Below are positions 1 through 7,728 of a stretch of DNA of 32,588 nucleotides, piece after piece; positions within the stretch are counted from its first letter, which is position 1; each line of letters opens with the position of its first letter. Location: positions 1-32,588 of the forward strand of contig JAABQX010000019.1 in the NCBI GenBank assembly GCA_011391215.1, in the 5' to 3' direction. The notes under the pieces were generated by a model. The model saw nothing but the letters and a program-made list of their open reading frames with translations. It searched no databases and was not told where the DNA came from. Source of the stretch: Rhodocyclaceae bacterium (GTDB lineage: Bacteria; Pseudomonadota; Gammaproteobacteria; Burkholderiales; Rhodocyclaceae). The position numbers and the translations under genes were made by a program.

Positions 1-239
1 TTGGCGACTTCCGACTGATGCTGAAGATCGAGATCGATATCGCAGCGGAAAAGGAACGCCTCGGCAAGGAAATCGTCCGTCTCGAAAACGAAATCGCCAA
101 GGCAGAAAAGAAGCTGGAGACACCGAGCTTCGTCGAGCGGGCGCCCGCTGCTGTCGTGGCGCAGGAACGCGAACGTCTGGTCAACTTCAAGGCCCTGCTC
201 TCCGGCACAGTGGCACAGCGTGACCGACTGGGAGTCTAA
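1..239 (+). CDS. valS: Valyl-tRNA synthetase, C-terminal end (partial)
   Basis: This is the last ~79 codons of a gene that begins before the window; the reading frame enters at base 3. The visible protein is a charged heptad-like coiled coil, with alternating Glu/Lys/Arg and regular Leu/Ile positions. It contains the stretch [17 protein letters not shown], typical of the C-terminal tRNA-binding arm of bacterial ValRS (KxxxPxFVxxAPxxVVxxER). The family enzyme charges tRNA-Val in the cytoplasm. The internal ATG at base 18 is not a start, because codons before it (GDFRL) continue the arm. The next gene overlaps its last 20 bases. Identification rests on the arm motif alone; the catalytic part lies outside the window. 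Confidence 0.88.
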   Translation, partial: GDFRLMLKIEIDIAAEKERLGKEIVRLENEIAKAEKKLETPSFVERAPAAVVAQERERLVNFKALLSGTVAQRDRLGV

Positions 240-1707
240 GCTGACAGCACGGCCGGGCCTGACGCTGGGCCTTGTGCTGGCAGCGCTGATTGTCTGGCGC
301 CTCATTGCCGCCCGGGATGCCGGGCTCAACCTGTCAGTCGACGAGGCGCAGTATTTCATCTGGTCACTCGATCCGGCCTGGGGCTATTTTTCCAAGCCAC
401 CGCTGATTGCCTGGACCATTGCCGGCGCCGGCCTGCTGTGTGGCGATAGCGAAACCTGCATACGTTTGCCTGCGCTGCTGCTGTTCACCGCTACGGCGTG
501 GGTGATGGCCGCGCTGGCAGCGCGGCTGTTCGATGCCCGCACGGGCATGTGGGTCGGCATCGCCTTCGCCTCGACCTTGCTCAGCAGTTTCTACGCACGG
601 TTCATGACCACCGATAGCCTGTTGCTGTTCTGTTGGGCACTCTCGCTAATGTTTTTCCTGCGTGCGCTGGAAACGGATCGCTGGCGCGACTGGCTGGCCC
701 TGGGCGTAGCCATCGGCTTCGGCCTGCTCGCCAAATACACCATGGTGATCTTCCTGCTCTGTGCGCTGGCCGTGCTCTGGCTGGATCACCGGCCGCGTAT
801 TGGTCTAAAAGCCACAGTTGCGGCCTTGCTCGGGCTGGCCTTCCTGATCCCCAATGCTCTCTGGAATCAGGATCACCATTTCGCAACCTTGCGCCATACC
901 GCCGAGTTGGCGCAGCTCGATCGCGAGCTCCTGCGCCCGGCCTCCCTCGCCAATTTTGCCCTTGCGCAATTCGCCATCATGGGGCCGCTGTTGTTGCCGG
1001 CGCTGCTGGTCGCTGCCGCAGACCGGCAGTCATGGCGAACCGATCCTCGGCAGCGCTTGCTCGTATTGTTTTCCCTACCGATCCTGGCAGGTTTTTTACT
1101 GCTTTCCCTCCTGACACGCGCCAACGCCAACTGGGGGGCCACGACCTATATCGCCGCTACCGTGCTTGCCGTGGCAATGCTGGTACAACGCAACCACCGG
1201 CGTTGGCTTGTCTGGGCGATCATCATTAATCTCCTGCTCGCTGCTGCCCTGTATCACTGGCACCGGCTGGCGCCTGCCATCGGGGTTCCCATAACGCGAA
1301 ATACCGACCCGTTCCATGCCGTGCGCGGCTGGGATACCTCGGGCCGGCAACTGGCGGAGCAGATGCGCGCAACCGGCTGCCATGCCGTCATTTCCAGAGA
1401 CCGGGGAACACTCGTGGAACTGGCCTACTACGCACGCCGCACCCTCGCTGTACCAGTCACTCCGCTCGCCTACAATCCGGGCGGCATTCCCCGCAATCAC
1501 TTTGACCTGACGGCCGACATCGCAGACCGCGCATTCGACTGCGCCATCCTGGTCGGTCGCTTCGGCGACGATCAGGTCAAACATGAATTTTCGACAGCCG
1601 AAGCGTTACCGGCCATCGATGTTCCCGACAAAGGCATCCTCCAGCCCATGAACACATGGCGGGTCAGCGGTTTTACCGGCTACGGCGGTGTAGCCAGCGG
1701 CCGGTAA
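220..1707 (+). CDS. GT39/ArnT-like membrane glycosyltransferase
   Basis: A 495-residue polytopic membrane protein of the dolichyl-phosphate-mannose/ArnT glycosyltransferase family. These enzymes move a sugar from a polyprenyl-phosphate donor to a lipid or protein on the periplasmic face. The family's catalytic acidic motif is visible as DEAQYF at residues 41-46, after the first membrane helix, followed by [10 protein letters not shown] near residue 56, which matches the conserved loop. About ten hydrophobic segments follow, then a soluble C-terminal domain from about residue 350. The start is GTG at 220, overlapping valS by 20 bp, so the two are probably co-transcribed. The acceptor cannot be read from sequence; lipid A or another envelope lipid is possible. 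Its 3' end overlaps a convergent PAP2 phosphatase gene by 28 bp. Confidence 0.85.
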   Translation: MTDWESKLTARPGLTLGLVLAALIVWRLIAARDAGLNLSVDEAQYFIWSLDPAWGYFSKPPLIAWTIAGAGLLCGDSETCIRLPALLLFTATAWVMAALAARLFDARTGMWVGIAFASTLLSSFYARFMTTDSLLLFCWALSLMFFLRALETDRWRDWLALGVAIGFGLLAKYTMVIFLLCALAVLWLDHRPRIGLKATVAALLGLAFLIPNALWNQDHHFATLRHTAELAQLDRELLRPASLANFALAQFAIMGPLLLPALLVAAADRQSWRTDPRQRLLVLFSLPILAGFLLLSLLTRANANWGATTYIAATVLAVAMLVQRNHRRWLVWAIIINLLLAAALYHWHRLAPAIGVPITRNTDPFHAVRGWDTSGRQLAEQMRATGCHAVISRDRGTLVELAYYARRTLAVPVTPLAYNPGGIPRNHFDLTADIADRAFDCAILVGRFGDDQVKHEFSTAEALPAIDVPDKGILQPMNTWRVSGFTGYGGVASGR

Positions 1708-2357
1708 AAAACCCAGCGCGCCAGCAAGGCGGCGCTGAAATACACCAAAAATCCGGCGAATACGACATCCGAAAGAAAGTGTCCGCCCTGCGCGATACGC
1801 ACCAGCCCCATATTTGACCCCCAGATTGCTCCCACGGTCAGCCAGAAGTGGCGGCGGCGCGGAAACACCCACGCCAGCGCCAACAGCGAAAAAGCGCCGC
1901 TGGCATGGCCGCTGACAAAGGAGCAATTGTCTGCGCACTGGTCGGCAATCACCCAGGCCGGGGTAAATTGCTTCTCACCGCCGAACTGGACAATCTGGAC
2001 GGGGCGCGCACGGTCCCAGTGATCCTTGAGCACGACGTTAACCAGCAGGCCCGGGCCCAATGTGATCACCGCCAGCAGGAATAGCGCATGGCGTCGCAGG
2101 TGTCGAAAGCCTGAGCGAAAACTCAGCAGCACGGCAGCAATGAGGAGATAAATCCAGGCTTGGACCAACAGGGGCGAACCCTTGTAGAACAGCCTGGCCC
2201 ATTCCGAATGTTTCAGGGTAAACCCCTGTGACGGCGTGTAGAACAAGGCGCTCGTCGCCAGGTCGATGGCGGGGGCAGCCGTAAAAAGAAAAACCGCTCC
2301 TGCGAAGAGGAGCGGTATCAGCCAAGCCGCAGTCAGCGAACCCTTGGCGGCTTTCAT
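1680..2357 (-). CDS. PAP2-family membrane phosphatase
   Basis: A 225-residue membrane protein carrying the three PAP2/acid-phosphatase signatures in order: KDHWDRARP (KxxxxxxRP), CSFVSGHASG (PSGH-like, with catalytic His) and VRIAQGGHFLSD (a variant of SRxxxxxHxxxD, with Val in place of the usual Ser). About six hydrophobic helices are visible. Family members remove phosphate from lipid substrates such as undecaprenyl pyrophosphate, phosphatidic acid or lipid A. It sits 23 bp downstream of the exported protein gene at 2381-3277 on the same strand and converges with the GT39 gene, overlapping it. A role in lipid-carrier recycling or lipid A dephosphorylation is an inference; the exact substrate is not readable. 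No strong ribosome site precedes the ATG at 2357. Confidence 0.85.
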   Translation of the reverse strand: MKAAKGSLTAAWLIPLLFAGAVFLFTAAPAIDLATSALFYTPSQGFTLKHSEWARLFYKGSPLLVQAWIYLLIAAVLLSFRSGFRHLRRHALFLLAVITLGPGLLVNVVLKDHWDRARPVQIVQFGGEKQFTPAWVIADQCADNCSFVSGHASGAFSLLALAWVFPRRRHFWLTVGAIWGSNMGLVRIAQGGHFLSDVVFAGFLVYFSAALLARWVFYRPLATPP

Positions 2358-2380
2358 TACCAGGAAATTTCCGGCAAAGA

Positions 2381-3277
2381 TCAGTCCTTGTCGCCCGCGG
2401 TCTGGGCCAAGGCCTTCTTGATGGCGTCCGGCGACTCCATGATCTTCATGAAGCTGTTGTCACCCATCATCGACAGGTCGGGGAAGCTGGCCGCGATGCG
2501 GAAGCGTGCGGACAGGGCAATCACCTTCTTGTCAGCCACAAGAATTTCATAGGGCAGGTGCGCGGCCGCCTTGACATCCTTGAAGTCGATCTGGCCCATG
2601 ATGTATTTATCGTCGATGAACTTCTCTTTTTCCCCGCCCTTCATGGCCACGCCGAATACGACTTCCTTCTTGCCGGGAATGTCGATGCGATAGACCTTGG
2701 TCATGCCCTGCTTGCCGGCCGCGAGTCCGGCTTCCACCTGCTTGACGGCCTCCTCGTGGCTCGCATGCGTCACGAGTTGATCCGGTTCGTCGAAGTAGGG
2801 CATCATCATCTTGTAGTGATACTTGCGCAAGTCAGCCGCTGCGATGCCCTTGGCGCCGAAGTCCTCGACTTTGCCAAGCGCGGTCTGCAGCTTGTCCGAG
2901 GTGCCCTTCAGATCCCCCGACATGCGGTAGATATTCGACCAGTAGGCGGGGTTCGCATAGGCCACCTGCACCTCGTCCTTGACCTTGACGACAGAAACGC
3001 GTTGCGCCGCACCGAAACCACCGTGCTCCGATTTCGCTGCCGTGCTCTTCAATTCATCATTCGTGGCAATCAGCACCGTGGTGTTGGCATACGGGCTGTA
3101 GGTACCAACGATGGTGAAGCCGGCGCCGGTGAGTGCCGCCTTGGTTTCTTCGACCTTGGCGGCCAGGTCGCCCGCGCCTTTGGAGCCGAGCACAAAGGGT
3201 TTCAAAGCTTGAGCGGATGCCACGGTCGCACAGACCGACAGGGCCAGCGCTCCGACTAGTTTAAGCAGTTTCGACAT
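2381..3277 (-). CDS. Exported protein of unknown function
   Basis: A 298-residue protein that I do not recognise with confidence. It opens with a clear Sec signal peptide (Lys-rich start, hydrophobic core ALALSVCATVASAQA) and cleavage is likely after residue 22-24, so it should be periplasmic. The mature part is mixed alpha/beta and Lys-rich, with no Cys pair or catalytic motif that I can name. A segment near residues 40-70 (helix, then GFTIVGTYSPYANTTVLIAT) resembles a small ferredoxin-like fold such as DUF302, but that is a guess. A strong ribosome site (GGAGGAATCCC) precedes the ATG. It lies between fadL and the PAP2 gene on the same strand, with a terminator hairpin separating it from fadL. 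Confidence 0.75.
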   Translation of the reverse strand: MSKLLKLVGALALSVCATVASAQALKPFVLGSKGAGDLAAKVEETKAALTGAGFTIVGTYSPYANTTVLIATNDELKSTAAKSEHGGFGAAQRVSVVKVKDEVQVAYANPAYWSNIYRMSGDLKGTSDKLQTALGKVEDFGAKGIAAADLRKYHYKMMMPYFDEPDQLVTHASHEEAVKQVEAGLAAGKQGMTKVYRIDIPGKKEVVFGVAMKGGEKEKFIDDKYIMGQIDFKDVKAAAHLPYEILVADKKVIALSARFRIAASFPDLSMMGDNSFMKIMESPDAIKKALAQTAGDKD

Positions 3278-3330
3278 GGGATTCCTCCGTTATATATTTG
3301 ATTTTGCTGATGTATCTGATGCCCAGATGA

Positions 3331-3355
3331 AAAAGGCCGGCTAGGCCGGCCTTTT
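3331..3355 (-). terminator. Rho-independent terminator after the fadL-like gene
   Basis: A perfect 11-bp inverted repeat (AAAAGGCCGGC / GCCGGCCTTTT) with a 3-nt loop. On the minus strand it ends in five T residues and starts 18 bp beyond the stop codon of the FadL-like gene. The same hairpin sits upstream of the next minus-strand gene, so that gene either has its own promoter in 3278-3330 or relies on read-through. Confidence 0.85.
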
Positions 3356-3372
3356 CAGGATCTGAACAGCGA

Positions 3373-4623
3373 TCAGAAGTTCATGCGTATCGATCCAGTA
3401 ATACCGAGTTGCGAGTGATCGACTGTATGTGTCGTCATATTGCCCGGCAGAGGCACGCCGGCGAAAGCACCGGTAATGTAGCCGGTATCAACAGTCTTGG
3501 AAACCTCAGGCGCATAGACCACGGCAAACTCAAGTGTGCTGGTCTTGCCCAGGGCCATGCCGCCGCCAAAGGTGAAATGGCCTTCGGTGATCCCCGGGAA
3601 GAAATGGTTGTTGAAGACATTGATGGCTTGATTCGAGTAAGCAACCATCGGGTTCGTCGAGTCGCCAAGCTTTTTGATCGGGTCTGAACCGTAATTGTAA
3701 CCACCGCCAAGCCACCAGCCATTAGCGCTGTATTTCACGCCCAGGCCAAAGACATCCTGGTCTTCCCAGTTAAACGTCTCGTAACCATCGGCGCTACCCC
3801 AATAGATGCGCTTGTAATCCGCCGTCAGCATCCATTCGCCCATGGTATAGGCAACGCCCAATTTGAATTCGGCCGGCTGGCTGAGTTTATTGGAAGTGAT
3901 GGTTCCCATACCATTCGGGCCGATGCCAAATCCATCCGCAGCAACGGTAAGTTGCTCATCGTACGTCATGTTAATCTGGGACTGATAGGCAACGCCCAAG
4001 GTGAGGTTCTTGTCGAAGTCGTAGTAACCGCCCAGATTGATGCCGGTGCCGAAGTCAGTAGATGTGCCGGAGCCAACGTTACCGGCTGGTGTTACATAGT
4101 TGATGTCAAGTGCGCCGTATTGGAAAGCCAGGCCAGCGCCAATTCCGAAGTTGCCACCATTGTAGGAAACGGAGGGCACGAACTTCATCATCTGAAGACT
4201 GGAATAGCCATCAAACAGGCCGGGATTGCCACGGTAGTCCACGCCCATGCCGGAGGTGCCGAACATGCCGATGCCGACGACCCAGTTGTTATCGATGCGG
4301 TGGGCCAATGACACTTCGGGAATGCCGAAGAGATCGGAATCGCTCGTATCGCTTGTCGTAGCGGGGAATGTGGCAGCGTTAGTCGTCGCCTTGACATCGG
4401 GCATGAAAGCCGTGGCAGCGAAGGAGAACTCGGTGCCTTTTAACTTGCCGAGCAGCGCCGGGTTGGTGAGCGCATTTTCCGCGCCGTAAAAAGCTGCGGT
4501 ACCCGTGCCGCCGAGTGCGCGGGACTGTACGCCAAGACCAATCAGGTTATCGCCGTTGGTGGCGAAGGCGGGTGCGGACATGCCGGCGACGGCGAGGAGT
4601 GCTGCGATTTTCTTGAGTTTCAT
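3373..4623 (-). CDS. OmpP1/FadL-family outer-membrane transporter
   Basis: A 416-residue outer-membrane beta-barrel of the FadL/TodX family, which lets hydrophobic compounds such as long-chain fatty acids or aromatics cross the outer membrane. The signal peptide ends AFA at residue 21. The mature N-terminus (TNGDNLIGLGVQSRALGGTGTA) is the family's hatch/plug sequence, and an NPA-type motif (ALTNPALL) follows. The rest alternates polar and hydrophobic residues in barrel strands, and the protein ends in an aromatic Phe as outer-membrane proteins usually do. The ribosome site is GGGGGAATC before ATG 4623. A terminator hairpin follows the stop. The substrate is unknown; nothing nearby encodes beta-oxidation or aromatic degradation. 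Confidence 0.92.
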   Translation of the reverse strand: MKLKKIAALLAVAGMSAPAFATNGDNLIGLGVQSRALGGTGTAAFYGAENALTNPALLGKLKGTEFSFAATAFMPDVKATTNAATFPATTSDTSDSDLFGIPEVSLAHRIDNNWVVGIGMFGTSGMGVDYRGNPGLFDGYSSLQMMKFVPSVSYNGGNFGIGAGLAFQYGALDINYVTPAGNVGSGTSTDFGTGINLGGYYDFDKNLTLGVAYQSQINMTYDEQLTVAADGFGIGPNGMGTITSNKLSQPAEFKLGVAYTMGEWMLTADYKRIYWGSADGYETFNWEDQDVFGLGVKYSANGWWLGGGYNYGSDPIKKLGDSTNPMVAYSNQAINVFNNHFFPGITEGHFTFGGGMALGKTSTLEFAVVYAPEVSKTVDTGYITGAFAGVPLPGNMTTHTVDHSQLGITGSIRMNF

Positions 4624-4781
4624 GATTCCCCCTATGGGTTTTGATTCATCGGTTTAGAAGACTTTGCTTATATTCAACAACAACTTGGTGCAACTCTAAG
4701 GTCCTGCGTGGCGGAAGACAACTTCTTCCCTCAGATCCTCCGCCCGCCACCAAGTTTATGTTGCAGTAATGCGACAACAGC

Positions 4782-5387
4782 TTAGATGAACAGCGTGACA
4801 TCCGCTTCCTGTGCGACGGGCAGGAAGGAGGCGGCGCCGACGTAGTCCATGCCATCGACGAAATCATTGTGGTCGAAACCGAACAGTTCGACAGTCATCT
4901 GGCAGACGACGAACTTGACGCCGGCTTCCTGCGACAGTTCGCGCAGTTCGGCGAGGGGAGCCACGCCATTATTCTTGATGGTTTGCTCCATCAGGCTGGT
5001 GGCCAGGCTCTCGAAGCCGGGGATGTTGGCCTGGACGATGTTCGGGATGTTCCAGTTGATGCTCCTGAACCAGTCGGGGCCGAACGGCATTTTCATCGGC
5101 ATGCCGGGGTTGCCCAGCGGGCTGATTTTGAGGTCGGAGATATCCTTCTTGACCAGTTGCAGGCCGTAGAAGGTGAAGAAGACGGTAACGTCCCAGCCCA
5201 GCGCGGCGGCAGTGGAGGCGAGGATGAAGGGGGGGTAACCCCAGTCCAGCGTGCCCTTGGTGGCGATGATGGCCATCGAGGGTGTTTTCGATTCTGCGCG
5301 TTCCTGCAGCAGGGCATCCAGCTTCTGCGGCAGCAGTTCGTCGAGTCGCTTGTTGATCAGTTCTTCGATTTCGGGTGTGTTGGCCAT
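4782..5387 (-). CDS. dsrE2: DsrE2-like sulfurtransferase (DsrE/F/H family)
   Basis: A 201-residue protein of the DsrE2 (peroxiredoxin-like DsrE) group. The N-terminus is a charged coiled helix. A hydrophobic beta-alpha core follows (SMAIIATKGTLDWGYPPF, then GWDVTVFFTFYGLQL), and a single conserved Cys sits at residue 162 in VVCQMTVELFG. In sulfur oxidisers DsrE2 works with TusA, and often a rhodanese, to carry sulfane sulfur in the cytoplasm; some homologues are membrane-associated. I chose ATG 5387 because GGAGGATAAG lies just before it; the longer frame would use TTG at 5402 inside that ribosome site. tusA lies 254 bp upstream on the same strand, separated by a terminator. No rhodanese gene is in the window. 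Confidence 0.88.
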   Translation of the reverse strand: MANTPEIEELINKRLDELLPQKLDALLQERAESKTPSMAIIATKGTLDWGYPPFILASTAAALGWDVTVFFTFYGLQLVKKDISDLKISPLGNPGMPMKMPFGPDWFRSINWNIPNIVQANIPGFESLATSLMEQTIKNNGVAPLAELRELSQEAGVKFVVCQMTVELFGFDHNDFVDGMDYVGAASFLPVAQEADVTLFI

Positions 5388-5516
5388 GATCTTATCCTCC
5401 AAAACGTCGCACGCGACGCCAGATGTGGGTTACTCAAATCGCTCAGGTTGCGGATAATGCTGCATATCGCGGTGCAGCATCGAGGCAATTTTACTTATAG
5501 AAACATCAAATTACTC

Positions 5517-5560
5517 AAAAACGGAACAGGGCGCCCACGAAACGCATGGGTGCCCTGTTC
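5517..5560 (-). terminator. Rho-independent terminator downstream of tusA
   Basis: Inverted repeat GAACAGGGCRCCCA with its complement (14 bp, one G-T pair, 9-nt loop). On the minus strand it is followed by CCGTTTTTGAG. It lies between tusA and dsrE2 and should stop most tusA transcription before dsrE2. Confidence 0.8.
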
Positions 5561-5609
5561 TGTTTGCGGCGCTGGTTGCAACTCAATGGCTACTTTGTTG
5601 CTGCCCGAC

Positions 5610-5634
5610 TGCCGTCTCGCCGGCGCCGACTTTT
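5610..5634 (+). repeat. 25-bp interspersed repeat, copy A
   Basis: First of five copies of the element with consensus YGYCGTCYYRCCRGCGCCGACTTTW. This copy is intergenic, with its edge 7 bp from the tusA stop codon. The strand given is that on which the GCGCCGACTTTT end reads 5' to 3'. It differs from copy B at only two positions. Confidence 0.75.
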
Positions 5635-5641
5635 CGCGCAA

Positions 5642-5869
5642 TTACTTGCGCTTGATGTAGAACTCGAACTCTTTGTTGTTTTCAGCGCTGGAAAGCAGTT
5701 CGTTGCCGGTCTGCTTCGAGAAAGCGACGAAATCCTTGACGGAGCCCGGGTCGGTGGCGAGGATGCGCAACACCTGACCGCTGGTCATTTCGCCCAGTGA
5801 CTTCTTGGCGCGCAGAATCGGCAGGGGGCAGTTCAGGCCACGTGCATCGAGTTCTTTGTCGAAATTCAT
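5642..5869 (-). CDS. tusA: TusA-family sulfur carrier protein
   Basis: A 75-residue TusA/SirA protein. The signature NCPLPILRAKK near the N-terminus holds the sulfur-carrying Cys14 in the CPxP motif, and the small beta-alpha-beta fold and length match the family. TusA accepts sulfane sulfur as a persulfide and passes it on in the cytoplasm; in sulfur oxidisers it feeds DsrEFH/DsrAB or sHdr routes. Ribosome site GGAGGAATAACA precedes ATG 5869, and a good sigma-70-like promoter lies at 5920-5948. A terminator follows the gene, so it can be expressed alone. The neighbours dsrE2 and soeABC on the same strand support a dissimilatory rather than tRNA-thiolation role, though the latter cannot be excluded. 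Confidence 0.93.
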   Translation of the reverse strand: MNFDKELDARGLNCPLPILRAKKSLGEMTSGQVLRILATDPGSVKDFVAFSKQTGNELLSSAENNKEFEFYIKRK

Positions 5870-5919
5870 TGTTATTCCTCCGGTAAGTGGTGGTGAGTGG
5901 TTAAAAAACTGGGTGCAGA

Positions 5920-5948
5920 ATCATAAGCCCCATTGTCATTCGCAGCAA
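5920..5948 (-). promoter_or_regulatory. Sigma-70-like promoter of tusA
   Basis: On the minus strand TTGCTG (5948-5943), a 17-bp spacer and TATGAT (5925-5920) fit the -35/-10 consensus. The -10 is about 50 bp upstream of the tusA ATG. Read by eye only. Confidence 0.5.
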
Positions 5949-6001
5949 TTGCGAAAACTTATACCTGCCATTGAGCTTTCCGATTGAGAGAAATCAACAT
6001 C

Positions 6002-6988
6002 TCAAGCAACCGACTGGTAATACAGGTTCTGTGGATGATTGGCCTGGGCGAAGAAAAACCAGCGCTCCGCCAGCAGACCAAAATATTGCACGACAAAGGC
6101 CAGCGCCAATAATCCCCCGGGGCTGCCAGTTCCCGCAGACAGGCCGACACTCAGCAGGCCCAGCGGTATCACGAAAGTGGTCAGCAGAAATAGCCATTTG
6201 ATCGAACGCAGCATCGTCCGGGTTTGGCCGTGGAAAAATTCGCGCGTATTGAAGGCGCCGCCCATCATGCCCATTGTCTTCTGGACGATCTTCGGGTGCT
6301 TGATGCCGATAGCGGTCTGCAAGCTCGATTTTGGTTTGAGGCGGGCATTGCGGATCAAGGATGCCGAGCGACTGATCAGTCCGAGGACAGTGATGATGAG
6401 CGCCCAGCCAGTGAGGAAAGGCATCACGCCGGGAGCTTCCGTGACCGCCAGCGCGGCAGCCAGCGAGAAACCGGAAGCGCTACCGAGCAGGGTGTAATTA
6501 ATAACGGTAAGCGGCGTGTGCCATTCGCGCAGGAAGCGCAGGCAGGCGTAAATCATGCCTGTGCAGACATAGAGGGCGAAGGCCAGCACGGTGCCGATGA
6601 CGCCGAGCACGGCGGTAAGGTTGATCGGGGCGCCGCTGGGCAAGGTGGCGATCACCGGATTGAAACCCGTCCAGTGGGCAACGCCATACAGGAAGGTCAT
6701 GCCCATGAAAGCCGGCAACACGATGACCTCGCGCGACAGCCACGAGGTGCGCCACTGCGTGGCAGAGCGCCAGGCGCGCTCGGGTCGCCCGAGGTGAAAG
6801 AAAGAAGCGAACAGTCCAAGCACCAGCAGGATGACCGCGATCACGCTGCCCAGCGCGTAAAAGTCGCTCGACTGGGCCGGCAGCAAGCCGAAGGCTGCAT
6901 ACGATTCGACGGTGAACAGGGCAAGAAACAAACCCTGGCCGGCGCCGATCAGCGTGGTGAGGAAAACGACGGAGAAAGCGGGATGCAT
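6002..6988 (-). CDS. soeC: Sulfite dehydrogenase membrane anchor, DmsC/NrfD-type
   Basis: A 328-residue membrane protein with about eight hydrophobic helices, of the DmsC family of quinone-reactive anchors. It starts MHPAFSVVFLTTLIGAGQG, and a typical loop FFHLGRPERAWRS follows the second or third helix. In SoeABC this subunit binds the cytoplasmic SoeAB dimer to the inner membrane and passes sulfite-derived electrons to quinone. It is the last gene of the soeABC operon, 8 bp after soeB. No signal peptide or heme motif is visible. Taken alone it could be a DMSO reductase or polysulfide reductase anchor; the call rests on the SoeA and SoeB partners and the surrounding sulfur genes. Confidence 0.87.
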   Translation of the reverse strand: MHPAFSVVFLTTLIGAGQGLFLALFTVESYAAFGLLPAQSSDFYALGSVIAVILLVLGLFASFFHLGRPERAWRSATQWRTSWLSREVIVLPAFMGMTFLYGVAHWTGFNPVIATLPSGAPINLTAVLGVIGTVLAFALYVCTGMIYACLRFLREWHTPLTVINYTLLGSASGFSLAAALAVTEAPGVMPFLTGWALIITVLGLISRSASLIRNARLKPKSSLQTAIGIKHPKIVQKTMGMMGGAFNTREFFHGQTRTMLRSIKWLFLLTTFVIPLGLLSVGLSAGTGSPGGLLALAFVVQYFGLLAERWFFFAQANHPQNLYYQSVA

Positions 6989-6996
6989 GACAGCCT

Positions 6997-7728
6997 CTAC
7001 CAGGAAGTAACATCGTCGAGCGAAGGCTCGGCCTTGCCCGGTTTGGGCAACTGGGAATCGATCTTGAGCGGATTGTCGGCGCGCTCGAGCTCGTCCTCAC
7101 GGATGCGCAGCTTGGTCTTGCGCCGCGGCAGGTAATGGTTGGCCGGGTTGGTGCCCCATTCGGGCATCAACTGGTAGCCGTGCGCGTAGCGAATGGCACG
7201 CGAGACGCTCGAGTGCGGGTCGTGAATGTCGCCAAACAGGCGCGCGCTGGTCGGGCAGGCGCGCACGCAGGCGGGACGGCGCTCCTCCTCGGTCATCGTC
7301 GTGTCGTAGATGCGATCGACGCAGAGAGTGCACTTCTTCATCACCTTCTGCTGTTCGTCGAGTTCGCGCGCGCCGTAGGGGCAGGCCCACGAACAATACT
7401 TGCAGCCGATGCACTTCTCGTAGTCGACGAGGACGATACCGTCTTCCTTGCGCTTGTAGGAAGCGCCGGTCGGACAGACCGGCACGCAGGGCGGATCTTC
7501 GCAGTGCAGGCAGGATTTCGGGAAGTGCACCGTCTCGGTATTCGGAAATTCACCCACCTCGAAGGTCTGCACGCGGTTGAAGAAGGTGCCGGTCGGATCC
7601 TTGCCGTAGGGGTTCTGGTCAACCATCGGGCCGGCTTCGCCGGAGGTGTTCCATTCCTTGCAGTTGGTCACGCAGGCATGGCAGCCGACGCAGACGTTCA
7701 AATCAATGACAAGGGCTAATTGCGTCAT
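6997..7728 (-). CDS. soeB: Sulfite dehydrogenase iron-sulfur subunit
   Basis: A 243-residue ferredoxin-type subunit with 16 cysteines in four [4Fe-4S] motifs. The first is CVGCHACVTNC at residues 13-23, followed by CLHCEDPPCVPVCP, CIGCKYCSWACP and a split CTLC...CVRACP. It moves electrons from the SoeA molybdenum site to SoeC. The start is ATG 7728, which overlaps the soeA stop codon as ATGA (translational coupling). A longer frame adds nine residues inside soeA and is less likely. No signal peptide is present, as expected for the cytoplasmic Soe complex. Confidence 0.9.
   Translation of the reverse strand: MTQLALVIDLNVCVGCHACVTNCKEWNTSGEAGPMVDQNPYGKDPTGTFFNRVQTFEVGEFPNTETVHFPKSCLHCEDPPCVPVCPTGASYKRKEDGIVLVDYEKCIGCKYCSWACPYGARELDEQQKVMKKCTLCVDRIYDTTMTEEERRPACVRACPTSARLFGDIHDPHSSVSRAIRYAHGYQLMPEWGTNPANHYLPRRKTKLRIREDELERADNPLKIDSQLPKPGKAEPSLDDVTSW

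Noticed and set aside
4831-4850. Possible sixth copy of the 25-bp repeat (GGCGCCGACG in dsrE2)
   Set aside because: Only the ten-base core matches; the T run and the GCCGTC half are absent.
4869-5660. 263-residue plus-strand open frame
   Set aside because: Overlaps dsrE2 on the opposite strand and runs through the tusA terminator; no motif supports it.
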